From Prorocentrum cordatum (taxonomy: Eukaryota > Sar > Dinophyceae > Prorocentrales > Prorocentraceae): a stretch of DNA of 64,000 nucleotides. The DNA lies in contig CAUYUJ010016305.1 of NCBI GenBank assembly GCA_963575745.1, positions 581,001 through 645,000 on the forward strand, in the 5' to 3' direction. Shown here one piece after another: positions 1 to 9,712 of the stretch. Each line of letters starts with the position of its first letter. Position 1 is the stretch's first letter. A program made the translations under genes and the position numbers. Under the pieces are notes generated by a model that worked only from the letters and a program-made list of their open reading frames with translations, did no database searches and was not told the DNA's origin.

Positions 1-490
1 TGACCATCTTGCTTGCGGATCTCCTTGTCGTGTGCTGGCGAGCGGTCCTCGTGGGGTGTGGTTCGTGCGAACGCGTCATTCACCGGCGCGCTGCTACCGG
101 GGGAGAGGTGCGCGGACATGTCGTAGCTGCGGCTGCCTCCTGGCACTTCCGATATGATCTGCCGCTTGGTGGGGGCAGCGGGGCATACTTCGGATGAGTA
201 GTGGTCGAGAATGTGGTCGAGGACGCCTGGCGCGACATTCCAAATGTGTATGAGGCACCTTCTGCAGGCCCATTCCGCATTCCACTGCTGCTTGATCCAG
301 AGGGTAGGCATTATCTCCCACGGTGGCAGGCCCGTCTGCTCGTGGCCCATTGCCTCTGGCTCGGGGCGCCACATGAAGCATCCGAAGGCTGGGCGGCCGG
401 ATTCCCACGCAAGCAGCGGAGACCCGGGGGGGCATGTGTCGCACATGGCCGTGTATACTTTCGCGCGGTGCGTGTCTGCACCGAACCTGC
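1..490. other. No supported gene
   Basis: Open frames exist on both strands, but none has recognisable composition or motifs. This stretch lies downstream of the TGA that ends the helicase gene fragment and may be 3' flank. Confidence 0.4.
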
Positions 491-492
491 CA

Positions 493-2857
493 TCAGAAAG
501 CCCGTGGGTGAGGTGGGGGGGCGGCGCCGACGCTTGATGGCTGGAAAGCAAGCGGTGCGCGCATGACGAGGTCCTGCAAGGTAGGAGTTGGTGCGTTGTT
601 AGGTCGCCCGCGCCCAATCGGCAGGCTGGTCAGGGGTGGCAGGGTCCGAGCTTTCTTGCGAGAGCGGGCCTCTTCCAGTCTGCGCTTGTACTCCTGCAGG
701 CGCTGCTGTAGGGTCTTCTTGGCACCGCCGTCCGTGCGATCGGGGGCGGGCACCTCGACCCCTTTCTTTTCCAGGGAACTGACCCAGCACAGCTCGCAGA
801 GCCACCTGCAGTTCTCCCCGCATGCATGCCTGCGCCCGGTTCTGCGCTACCAACTCACGCGTGTTGCATCCCCGCGTTGGGGCAATCGTCGCAATTATAG
901 CTGGCGCCTCGTTGCAACTTGCAGAATCTGTCGTCGCGTACGTAGGGGGGGGGGGGGGGGCACTGCGCCAGGCGCTGGAGAGGCGGGGAGGCCCTCGTCC
1001 AAGCAGCGGTTGGACATTGCGAGTCCACCTCCGATGTGCTCCACGTCTGCCATGGTGTGTGGACAGCCGAGTCCCTCGTCTGCGCCAGCAAGCTCCTTGT
1101 GCAACTAGCATATGGAGCAGCCTCCCAGGCTCAGTTGATTGACGTCCGCGGGCTGGACTATCACTTCCAGCGCGCGCATGGGGGCTTCGAGGGCGAAGAC
1201 ATGCTCCAGCATTTCTGACCATGTCCTAGGGCAGGCGTGGGCGGACGCAGCGAGCAGCGTGCTGATGCGACGAATGGCCTCTTCCATTTTGGCGTGGAGG
1301 GGGGCGAAATTAGCCAGGTCGAAGCCCCAAGTGGCGGCGAACTGGTTACGGAACTCCTGGTGGGCTTCCAACCGGGGGAGGCAGAGGCCCATGGCGGCCT
1401 CTAATGCCCCCCGTGGCCTCTGGATGCGGGAATGGCCAGAGTGTTGCGCGGCCCCCGTAGCTGCAGCATCATCACCACCAGGAGGGCCCTGAGCGTGGGG
1501 GTGTTAAGCGGGAGCCCGTCGCTGCTGCAGAGGGCGTGTCTGAGCGTCGAGTCGACCTGTCCTGGGCGGAGCAGTGAGTGCAGGTGTTCCATCCCAGGAT
1601 ATTCCCTACGTCGCTTGCAATTGCCCGTGTCTGGACTCCAGGCCGCGGGGAGCTGGGGGAGCATGCCAACGGGGGTGCACCTGCTGGAGGGCTTGGGGCG
1701 GCGGTCATTACCCTTGGCGTGGGGCAAAAGGGGGGGGGTGAGTCCAGCGGGACCATGTATTGTGACTTGGCCCAGGGTGTGCCCCGCCACAGGAACCAGA
1801 CCAGGGCCGCCCACGTCAGGTTGTAGACAAGATTGCTGGCGTCGTTCCCAAGTTCCACGTCCGCGCAGTACCCGAGGTGGCTCCAGGCCTTCCGATCGAG
1901 GCTGCCAGGCTGCCTCGGGGTGGCGCCCATGGACTATTGGTGGGGGTGGAGCCCGGCCACGGTGTAAGGGATGACTCCCATTGCCGGGTCCTCGACCAGC
2001 CTCTGCAAGCTGCCCGCGATGGCCTCGCCGAGTTTGTCCCAGGGGAACAGGGGGCCGAGCGGGGCGGCAATGCGCACGGCGAAGTTGTTCTCCATGGAGG
2101 CCTTGGCCTTCGTGATGGCGTCGTCGAGCCCTTTTTATGGTGTCGTCCCCGGTGTGGGAGGGGGCCGCGGGGATCCAAGTCGTGAGGTCCCTGATGGGGT
2201 CAAACTCTTCATCGGTCTCGAGCTGCCACCTTGAGCCCATGTCGTCACCTTTGAAGCGGGCACATGGCTGGCAAATCTTCCGTACTCTGACAGCTCCCGC
2301 AGGCGGGCGCCCGTGGCTGTGCCGAACATCCTTCCGTCCCCGATGATGACCACGTTGGTGGTGGCGCGGGCGATCGCAACATTCACCCTGTTGGGGTCGT
2401 CCGTGAACCCCTAATGAAGCCACTTGTTGGACCGAGTGGTCAGGTATATGACTAGATCAGCCTCGCCGCCTTGACTGGAGTCGATAGTGGAGATGGTGAG
2501 CTTGCCGCTTGCAAGGTGCTCCTCAGCAAGTTGCCGTAACCCAGGGGAGCACATATCGATGCCGGTGAGAGGAGAGCTGTACTGTACGAACACGCTTGCG
2601 TGGTCCTTGGTGTCAGTGGCGTATGCGGGGGGGGTGAGGGGGGTCCGCCTGCCTGGGCTGGCCCATCCTTGCCATTCCCTTTGCCCTTGGCCTTGGCTTG
2701 TCCGAGGGTGCCACTGGTGCTTCTCCCTGACTGGGGCCAACCGTTCTCCAGGACTGCGCGCTGCAGCTGGTAGCCTACCACGACACGCACGGTTGCGCCG
2801 TTCTCAATGGCGGGCAGGAGTGCGCGCACGATGTCCACTGCCTGCGCGGCCCCCGGC
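493..2857 (-). pseudogene. SF1 (UPF1-like) helicase, 3' half: RecA2 domain and C-terminal tail
   Basis: This is the second half of the helicase whose first half lies at 16170-19051. It starts at the insertion boundary with the helix before the second RecA domain (AAQAVDIVRALL, near 2850). Motif V (STIDSSQGGEAD, near 2490) and motif VI (NRVNVAIARATTNVVIIGD, near 2380) follow. After motif VI come a CxxC (ICQPC), a Trp-rich segment around 1800-1900, an Ala-rich helical segment at 1105-1392 and a basic coiled stretch near 700, ending at TGA 493. Reading is interrupted by in-frame TAG at 2411-2413, 1934-1936 and 1105-1107, and by frame changes at G or C runs (about 2630, 1730 and the G16 tract at 945-960). 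The family unwinds RNA or DNA using ATP. Insertion of the 13.3-kb element makes this copy non-functional. Some frame changes may be assembly errors. Confidence 0.8.
945..960. repeat. G16 homopolymer
   Basis: Sixteen consecutive G on the plus strand (poly-C on the coding strand of the helicase tail). The preferred reading frame differs on the two sides, so the run length is either mutated or mis-called. Confidence 0.95.
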
Positions 2858-2867
2858 AGATTCGCGC
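2858..2867. repeat. Left target-site duplication of the 13.3-kb element
   Basis: AGATTCGCGC, identical to 16160-16169 and directly abutting the terminal inverted repeat. It lies within the helicase coding sequence. Confidence 0.93.
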
Positions 2868-2898
2868 ATGACTTCAATTGATAGGCACGCCCCCGACC
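2868..2898 (+). repeat. Left terminal inverted repeat
   Basis: Starts ATGACTTCAATTGATAGGC, then ACGCCCCCGACCA. The first 19 bases are identical to the reverse complement of the right end. Confidence 0.92.
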
Positions 2899-2997
2899 AT
2901 AGAGCCTTTTTCAGGAGACAAACCAATTTTTTCTGATGCCCAAGAGGGCTGGATTTCCTGTTTTACCAACTTCGGTTTCTGGCTTGTGTTCAAGGCC

Positions 2998-3075
2998 ATC
3001 TCCGCTACCATGAAAACCAGACAGACGCATATAGCGGCCGACTGAGGCACTCGAATGGTATCTCCGCTACCATGG
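2998..3075 (+). repeat. Short direct repeat near the left end of the element
   Basis: ATCTCCGCTACCATG occurs at about 3000 and again at about 3060, each inside otherwise unlike sequence. It could be a subterminal transposase-binding motif or a remote leader relic; neither can be shown. Confidence 0.5.
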
Positions 3076-3192
3076 AAGTACTTTGTGAGCGCGACCTATC
3101 GCGCATATGCTTTACGTCCAGACCAGGAGGTCGTCTAGGACTTGAGCCGACACGAACAAGTCCTGGTGTAGCATCGCCGAGGCAAAAAATCC

Positions 3193-3468
3193 TCATCTGT
3201 TCCTCCTCCCTCCCCTCTTGTTGTTGAAGATCCTCTTGCCTCCTCTCTCGATCCTGTCGACTTCGGCTTCGTCCCCCGGGGCCCCTCTCAACACCTTTCG
3301 GGTTGTTGTTTCCATGGATGTCTTCTTCCGCCTCAAAATCAGATCACGGATAAGAGCACGAGGAATGATGTTATGCATTTCTATGCTCGTGCCGCTTGTA
3401 TGCTTCATGCTAAGCAATGGTGCAGGCACATGCGTTATGTTCGTCCGATCGCGCATGCGATTGTTCAC
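3193..3468 (-). CDS. Possible small basic protein (weak)
   Basis: An open frame of about 90 residues that is rich in Arg and Lys, ending in NNKRGGRRNR. It lies between the left inverted repeat and the zinc-ribbon/coiled-coil gene, on the same strand as the other element genes. No motif was recognised and no leader relic was seen upstream. It may be an exon, a nuclear-localising tail or chance. Confidence 0.2.
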   Translation of the reverse strand: MNNRMRDRTNITHVPAPLLSMKHTSGTSIEMHNIIPRALIRDLILRRKKTSMETTTRKVLRGAPGDEAEVDRIERGGKRIFNNKRGGRRNR

Positions 3469-3921
3469 TCAATCACGTGCCGTGGTGTTCCACACTGTTG
3501 CGGCCCAAAGGGTCCCAAATGTGATCGGTCATTTTGTGTTTTCCAAGCCGTGGTGAGTTGAGCTGCTGGCTCGCACTCGAGCCACTTCGTTTTGCGAAAC
3601 TCTACGTCCCGCCGACAGTCTTACTGTAAGCCGAAGGGTTATGCTGGCACGACCTCGCCAGGGGTAGGCTCATTCATCATCGGCCTTCTTGTCCTCCTCC
3701 TCCTCTGCCTACTCTTCGTCTCCCTCCTCACCGTTCGTCTTCCTCCTTCCCCTCCTCCTCGGAGCGGGTCCAAATGCCCCCAGCGCGGGCGTGCCAACGC
3801 CAAAAGAGAGCAGAAGGCAATCGCGACATTCGAAAGTGCAAAGACAATGTCGCACCCTTCGAAAAGCCATTCTACCTCAACGAATCCTGCGAAGATACTC
3901 TGACCGAGTCTCAGCGGTTTA

Positions 3922-6656
3922 TCAATCCTCTGGCGCAGCCTCCGTGATCTCCTGCAGGTGATTCTGCAACTCCACGTGCGGCGACTTCTTCATGCTGACG
4001 GCCCCCTTCAGAAGCTGCTCCAAGATCGGCAGGCACACGGAAGCCAGGCTCCTTGAGCCGAGCAGCGACCAGCACAGGCCGTGCACCTCTAGAGGCCTCC
4101 TAGATGGGGTCGGAGTAGATGGGGTCGGAGGATCGCGCCGCATCGCCGATGCATCGGTGACGCATCGCCGATGCATCGCCGATGCATCGGCGATGCACTG
4201 CCGACGTCGGCGATGCATCGGCGACGTCGGCGTGGAGAAAATTGGGCCCCACATCGAGCCGCGTCGGCGATGCATCGGCGACGTGGCGCGATCCTTCGAC
4301 CCCATCTACTCCGACCCCATCTAGGAGGCCTAGAACCTCGGCGCCGCCAAGAGCGACCTCCACGATCATGAAATTCCCTGGGGGCAGGACGATCGACCCG
4401 GGCTTGAGCTTCACCGCGGTGCCGCCTTTCGTCTGGACCAAGTTGAAGATGTCGGTCAAGCTCATGTTCATCAGGGAGGTCCGCTTCGCCACCAGCGCGT
4501 CCGCAACCACGGCGCCGACGGGAAGTCCAGCCAGCGCCGCCTCGCCCTCCAAGGCGAAGCGAACCTGCGGCATGCAATGCGGAGTATTGGAGATCGAGTG
4601 CAAGTCCTTCGTGTGGTGCCAGAATTTCACCGCCGCGAGGTCGTTCAACCATGGGCAGCCATCACGCGTCTGCCCGGGGCGCACCGAGGCATCGACGATG
4701 GATGCGATGCTCGACTCCACGGTCTTCTTGGCGGAATCCTTGACGATGTACGCGGCGCTCGTGTGATGAGTAGTCTTGGCCATCGCCGCCTTGACCCAAG
4801 CCTTCTGAGACCTGTAGCACGCCAGCTCCACGATCGTCTTGACGCATTCCGTCGTCCTCTCGGACGGGATCAAGACTGCGCTGCCGTTCTTCATGAAATC
4901 CTGCCCAATGTCCCAGTGGATGCCGATGCCCGATGCCGCCTGATTCGCTTCGCACTGGTGGTGGGCCCAGAACGTGGACGTGAGGGGCGATGCGAACTTC
5001 CCAGGGCTATCAACCAAGGCATTCTTGCTGTGCAGGTGCTTGGTCGCCTCCTTGTTCCTGTTCTCTGTCGCCTTCCGGGCACTCTTGCCGTAAGCCTTCA
5101 TGTCTGTGCTCATGGTAGTGAGCTCAGTCACCAGGGTCTTGATCTCAGCGCCCTGTGACTTGCAGAACATTTTGGCAGAAACGATGATCTCACATTTCTT
5201 GCTCATGATGGCCTCCGCGCCGATGCTGACGTCCAGATTCGCAAGCAAGTTCCTGATATCCGTCTTCCTGTCCTCGGCCTTCGCCGAGTACGACCCGAAC
5301 TTGACCTCGAAGGCGTCTGTCATATCCTTCAGATCCTGCTTCCCCTCCGTGTCCAGGATGCCTCGAAGTTCTTCGCTCGCCTCCTGGTAGAACTTCGTCT
5401 TGAGGTTCTCGACCTTGCTTTCGATGGTGGCGCGCAGGCTGATGATAGCGGACTCCAGACCCATCTTGGCCACCGCGACAGAAGTCTTCGGCTTCCTGTT
5501 CGGAGATGGCTCAGGCGTGGGTTGCTCAGATGACCTCGATTTCGCCGCGGCTGCCTCGATGATGCTCTTCTCCTGCTCGGCCAGGTCCTCGGCCATCTTG
5601 GCGATCTGCGCGGTGATCGTCTTCATGACAGCCCTGTCGCTAATCGTCCCCTCGTCGACCTTCACGCTGCCCTCGACGTCGTAGTCGTTCACCTCTGGCT
5701 GGTCCTTGTCGGGCTGCACCATGTAGTCCTTCTTGATCCCCTTCTCGCGGCGCGCCTGAAGATCCGCGCTCTCTGTCAGGAACTCGTCGAGGCCCTCCTT
5801 GCTGTCAATCATCTGAGCCAGCTTCAAGGCGTTCCTCAACTCGTCAGATACCGCTTTGTGCATGGCGGCGCCGCCGAACTTACCGAGCAACCACTGGCCA
5901 CGAAACTTGATCTTCTGTTTCTGAGGGTCAGCCAGAGCCTCGAGCCATAATGGTTTCGCACCTGCCTCGTCCTCACAGCGCTTGAAGCCGATCTGCCTGA
6001 GGGCGAAGTCTTCGAACGTTTCGGAGAGGTCCAGCTCATCTCGCGTCAAACTCTGAACCTTGCTGCGCTCGACGGAGCCCTTGACGCCTGCGAAGCTGCG
6101 CTTCCCATTGCTCGAGCCGCCCTTGGCCACCTGCTTCGCCTTTTGGGTGCGATGGCGAATTCGAAGGCGCGAATGCAGCGACAACTTCCGCTCCAGGTTA
6201 AAACGCTGGCATCGGACCCAAACAAACAAACAGCCCAGGGATTTCAGAGATCAATGTTATTTGTCGCATGCGTTCGTGCCCATGGCCGCCCCCCCACCTT
6301 CTCGGCGCGGTAGAAGGCCGCCTTCTCGTCTGGGGCCATTTTGTTGATGTTCGCCATCACGTCCACGTCCTCATCAGTCAGCGGCTTCTTCGCATCCTTC
6401 TTCTTTGTGTACTCAGCAGTGCGCCTGGCTGCCGCCCGGTCAGTCGAGCTGCAAATATTGCACACCCTGCGCAAAGGATTGCGCGCGCCAGAGGGGTAAG
6501 ACGTCGACATGGTAATCGCTTCCTGGCACTTCATACACGTCAGCGCGAGAAGCTGCTCATGCGCGCTGGCGGCGGCGGCGGATGGGGCATCGGTCGAGGA
6601 TGCCGTGGCCGTCGGTCGTATATTGCGAGTCCGACGCCGACTCGCCTGACTCGGGG
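3922..6656 (-). pseudogene. Zinc-ribbon and coiled-coil protein of the element, split by a nested MITE
   Basis: Just downstream of a spliced-leader relic, a first coding part (6656-6298) has two CxxC pairs (CMKC and CNIC), a zinc-ribbon pattern, then a Lys-rich helical segment. A GT...AG intron of 107 bp (6297-6191, phase 0) can be drawn to the second part, which runs open for about 620 codons to the MITE. That part is acidic and basic in alternation, with long helical, probably coiled-coil stretches (about 5700-5300) and a Gly-rich C-terminal domain (PGSIVLPPGNFMIVEVALGG). Removing the 237-bp MITE and one TAGA copy restores a frame that continues to TGA 3922 and adds about 55 residues. No family recognised. 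It is the best preserved gene of the element: no in-frame TAG and no homopolymer frameshift. The start codon is uncertain, because the first ATG after the relic is out of frame. Confidence 0.65.
4090..4334. mobile_element. 237-bp MITE (4094-4330) with TAGA target duplication
   Basis: Terminal inverted repeats of about 46 bp start GGCCTCCTAGATGGGGTCGG and differ at only a few positions between the two ends. TAGA occurs at 4090-4093 and 4331-4334. The interior is made of short palindromic units around GATGCATC and GACGTCGGC. It is inserted in the C-terminal part of the coiled-coil gene, and precise removal restores that frame. It has no coding capacity of its own and was presumably moved by a transposase elsewhere. 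Confidence 0.9.
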
Positions 6657-6679
6657 CTTGAGTCAAAATGGTCTACGGA
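6657..6679 (-). other. Spliced-leader relic (dinoSL)
   Basis: Reads TCCGTAGACCATTTTGAC then TCAAG on the minus strand. Compared with the dinoflagellate leader (core TAGCCATTTTGGCTCAAG) it has one inserted A and one G-to-A change. It sits immediately 5' of the zinc-ribbon/coiled-coil gene. Confidence 0.9.
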
Positions 6680-7160
6680 TAGCCAGGGTCTTTCGGTTTA
6701 GTGTTCCTGTGTGGTCATGCCAGACGTGTCCTCCTCCTCCTCCACCCTCCTCCTCCTCCTCCTCCTCCTGCTCCTCCTGCTCCCCCTCCTCCTCCTCCTC
6801 CTCCGCCTTCTCCCCCCCTTCTCTTCACCGCTTGCTGTCAATATTTTTCGACCCTGTCGCGCATCGTTTCTCGCTTTCATTCAACGCTCACGTCTCGTCC
6901 GTAGTCATATATCTAGCTCGCTTGCGTGCTCAAATTGTTGCTCAAGGTGTCTTGGCACCATTGCTCTCCTACTGGCGGCACAGAGGTCTCTGCGATCCAA
7001 GGCTAGAATCAAACAGCGAAGGTTTCGCAACGAACGGCCGCCAAACAGAACGAGGCGAAATCGGCAAACTGAGTCGATCGGGGCGCCCCGGGAGTCTCTG
7101 GCGCAATCGCGCCGCCTCAACTACAGAAACGACTGAAACAAAAGCTCGGGCCATCAGCAG
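6680..7160. other. Intergenic with CCT tract
   Basis: Contains a (CCT)n-rich tract at about 6728-6825 and no recognisable gene. It separates the methyltransferase 3' end from the leader relic of the next gene. Confidence 0.5.
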
Positions 7161-8365
7161 TTACGAAAGAGCTCGCAGCTCCTCCAGGCTCGAGCGCGAG
7201 ACGTGGCCCTCCGTCGCTATCCCGCCGTCCCAGACGGCCTGCAATACAGGGATGATCACGGCGCCTACCATCGGCACAGGGAAGGCATCCCCGCATGCCT
7301 TAACCAGCGCCGCCTCGCCCAAGAAACGCGCCACGTCAGGCCCATGGCCCTGCATCGCGAGCCTCTCCTCCGGTGCCAGAAAACGACGGTACATCCGATT
7401 GAAAGGGTCAAGGTCCAGCTCGGTGGTGCTCGCCACGAACAGTTTGGTAGTCTTGGTGGTGAAGGCGGGCGCTTCGTCGTAGGCGATGTTTGGCTTCCAC
7501 CCTTTGCCGAAACCTCTTTCCAAATCGAAGATGACGACCCTGGCTCCGCTCCGCCCCCCGCTTTGCACCTGCTCTAAGAGAACCCCATGTAGTCTGCCAG
7601 GTTGCGGCGGAGCCGATCGTCCAAGTCGTCTGGGCCCAAGTTCGCGAGGCTGGGGTTGAGCAGATCCGCAAGGTCGACCTTGGGAAGCCGCTCAATGGGT
7701 AGCGGAGATGGAAGTGGCTGCCCTCTAAGAACATCCTTCCTGACGCCGACGACCCAGCATCGCTTGCGCCTCTGAGGCGTCAGCGTCGCAGTATCCACCA
7801 CGTGATAAGTCACGGAGAAGAAGGGGATGTGCTTCCTGAAGGAGTTGATCACGTAGTCGACGTAACGCTGAGAACCATGACCGGCTGAGGACTCTGACAA
7901 GATACCTGTGGCATTCTCCAGGGCAAAGAAGAGCAATTGACCGCGTGATGCAAGATGCACGATCCACTCAATGAGCCTATCATACACGAGGCTGCAAACA
8001 TCTCGGCAACCCTTGCGCTTCCCGTTCGCAGCCCATGGAGGGCAGGGCGGCCCCCCGATAAGCCCGTCGCAATCCTTGAGCCCAGCAAGAGGGAACTGCA
8101 GCAAGTCGCCTTCTCGCCCGCATCGGAACTATCTCGCGAGGTTCTCGCCAAACCAATGATTCCACAGACCTCTGTAGCACTCGATCATATCGAAGACGTT
8201 CACTGGTCTGTAGTTGATGCCCCACTCTCTAAGACAAACGTGAGTACTAAACATGCCTGCGCACGGCTCTGAGATCGGAAGCTCTCGTGCAAGCCGCAAC
8301 GTCGGCCTGGGCTCTCCAGCTCTGTCGAAGCGAAGTGGGAGAGGCTCCAAGACAGGAAACTCCAT
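7161..8365 (-). pseudogene. DNA (cytosine-5) methyltransferase
   Basis: Methylates cytosine in DNA using S-adenosylmethionine. All core motifs occur in order: motif I region (EPCAGMFSTHVCLREWG, about residues 33-49), motif IV with the catalytic Cys (GGPPCPPW, Cys about 108), motif VI (FALEN, about 147-151), motif VIII (TPQRRKRCWVVG, about 196-207), motif IX (RFLAPEERLAMQG) and motif X (CGDAFPVPM). At about 400 residues it is the size of a catalytic domain alone. The ATG at 8365 lies 44 bases after a leader relic. Lesions are one in-frame TAG (8129-8131) between motifs I and IV, and a frame change near 7590 at a G4 run, after which motifs IX and X continue to TAA 7161. Methyltransferase genes are known in some dinoflagellate retrotransposons; here the carrier is a DNA transposon. 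A role in methylating the element or host is inference. Confidence 0.88.
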
Positions 8366-8408
8366 CGATGGGCGTGGCAGCCTGTAGCTGAGCGCAGAGC
8401 CTCAAACA

Positions 8409-8430
8409 TTTGAGCCCAAATTGCTACGGA
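8409..8430 (-). other. Spliced-leader relic upstream of the methyltransferase
   Basis: TCCGTAGCAATTTGGGCTCA then AA: 22 bases, ungapped, three mismatches to the dinoflagellate leader. The methyltransferase ATG follows 43 bases later. Confidence 0.88.
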
Positions 8431-8808
8431 AGAGCGTGCCTACTCGCTTGTTCGTTTCAGTGTCGCTTCTCTCTTGTCGACCTGATCTTGTTTAGTGCGA
8501 TCGCTTGTTTATCGTATCCCCCCGTCTCTCATTTGGATCCATAGCGAAGTGAGGGTGGGCTTCTCCTCCTCCTCCCCCCCCACCCCTGCCCCCCCTCCTC
8601 CTCCCCCTTCGGGGGGGGAGGGGGAGGAGGAATCGAGGGTCGGCAGAATGGGGGAAGTGCGAGGGCTGAGAAGGGGAATGTCAAGCCACGTAGCCAGGAT
8701 GAGGAGGACAGAGGGCAGACTACGAAACAGACGAGGATCTGTGATATTCGGCACCCACCTCTTCCCACGAGCTACACTCATGAACGCGAGTAGCAGCAGT
8801 CCCTGGCC
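8431..8808. other. Intergenic, GGA/CCT-rich
   Basis: Contains CCTCC and GGAGG runs at 8565-8640 that form an imperfect inverted repeat. No gene was seen. Confidence 0.45.
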
Positions 8809-9257
8809 CTAACATTTGCGGGAGACAGGTGCTAAACTGGCTGGCGAACGCAGGATCCCTAACACCTTAGGCTGAGGAGTGGCCTCATCAGCCGGGCGCT
8901 TGCAAGGCTTGCAACGCCCGACACAGGGGAAGGGTCTCACTCGGAAGCTCTCTACTGTCAGGGCCTTGGAAATCTTTGGTGTCCATTCTCCGAGGCGAGC
9001 TGTTTTGACTTTGGTCCTGGGGGTTCTTGTCTTTCTCTGTGGCTCGGGATCGGGAACATCAAACAAATCGAAACGATCGCAAACGCGCGGACAATCCTGG
9101 CCGTTCTCGAACTCGCTCTTCGGCAAGTCCCGCCGGGCTGCAGCGACTGCCCCTCGATCTCCATGCCCGAAGTCATCTCTTCAAGAGTGGTGTGAGTGAA
9201 GATATCAGGAGGGTCGTCGCTAGATATACTGAGCACGTCCGAATCATGCGCTGGCAT
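8809..9257 (-). CDS. Small acidic Cys-containing protein of the element
   Basis: ATG at 9257 begins a Ser/Asp-rich stretch (SDVLSISSDDPPDIF). After a one-base frame change near 9130 the frame continues through DCPRVCDRFDLFDVPD and a basic Cys cluster (CVGRCKPCKRP, CxxxCxxC) to TAG 8809, giving about 145 residues. Degenerate leader relics lie 30-66 bases upstream. It is on the same strand as, and directly before, the methyltransferase, so it may be a partner or a lost N-terminal regulatory part of it; that is inference. No family recognised. If TAG were read through, the next residues do not look coding, so TAG 8809 is probably a true stop. Confidence 0.45.
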
Positions 9258-9284
9258 TGAAGGCGTCTGAAGTAAGGCTCACTC

Positions 9285-9323
9285 CCCAAGCCAAAACTGA
9301 AACTTGACGTCGAATGGCTACCC
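9285..9323 (-). other. Degenerate, possibly tandem spliced-leader relics
   Basis: 9303-9323 reads GGGTAGCCATT then CGACGTCAAG (leader TAGCCATT and TCAAG kept). 9285-9299 reads CAGTTTTGGCTTGGG, like the second half of the leader. The small Cys-protein ATG at 9257 follows. Confidence 0.6.
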
Positions 9324-9479
9324 ACTGTGAAGATGTGGACTCACGGATGTATTTCAGCGCAGCCCCCTTGCAATTCATGGCTCTCTGCTCTGGGAGGCAT
9401 CGTGTCACGAGGATTTGGGCCCCGGGGCCGCTTCGGGAGGCTTCGGACCTTGCGCCTCGACGTCGCCCATCGACGCCAC

Positions 9480-9712
9480 GGCGGACGACGGCGGGACAGC
9501 GGCGGGACAGCGGCGGGACAGCGGCGGGACAGCGGCGGGACAACGGCGGGATAGCGGCGGGACAGCGGCGGAACAGCGGCGGGACAGCGGCGGGACAGCG
9601 GCGGGACAACGGCGAGACAGTGGCGGGACAACGGCGGGACAGCGGCGGGACAGTGGCGGGACAGCGGCGGGGCAGCGGCGGGACAGCGGCGGGACATCGG
9701 CGGGACATCGGT
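9480..9712 (+). repeat. 11-bp minisatellite (CGGCGGGACAG)n
   Basis: About 20 near-perfect copies of an 11-bp unit inside the transposon, between gene blocks. All frames stay open through it, giving spurious Gly/Arg/Asp or Pro/Arg/Cys-rich frames. Confidence 0.95.

Noticed and set aside
3128-3160. GGCTCAAG on the minus strand near 3150 as a leader relic
   Set aside because: Only the last eight bases match, and no coding region follows; expected by chance once or twice in the window.
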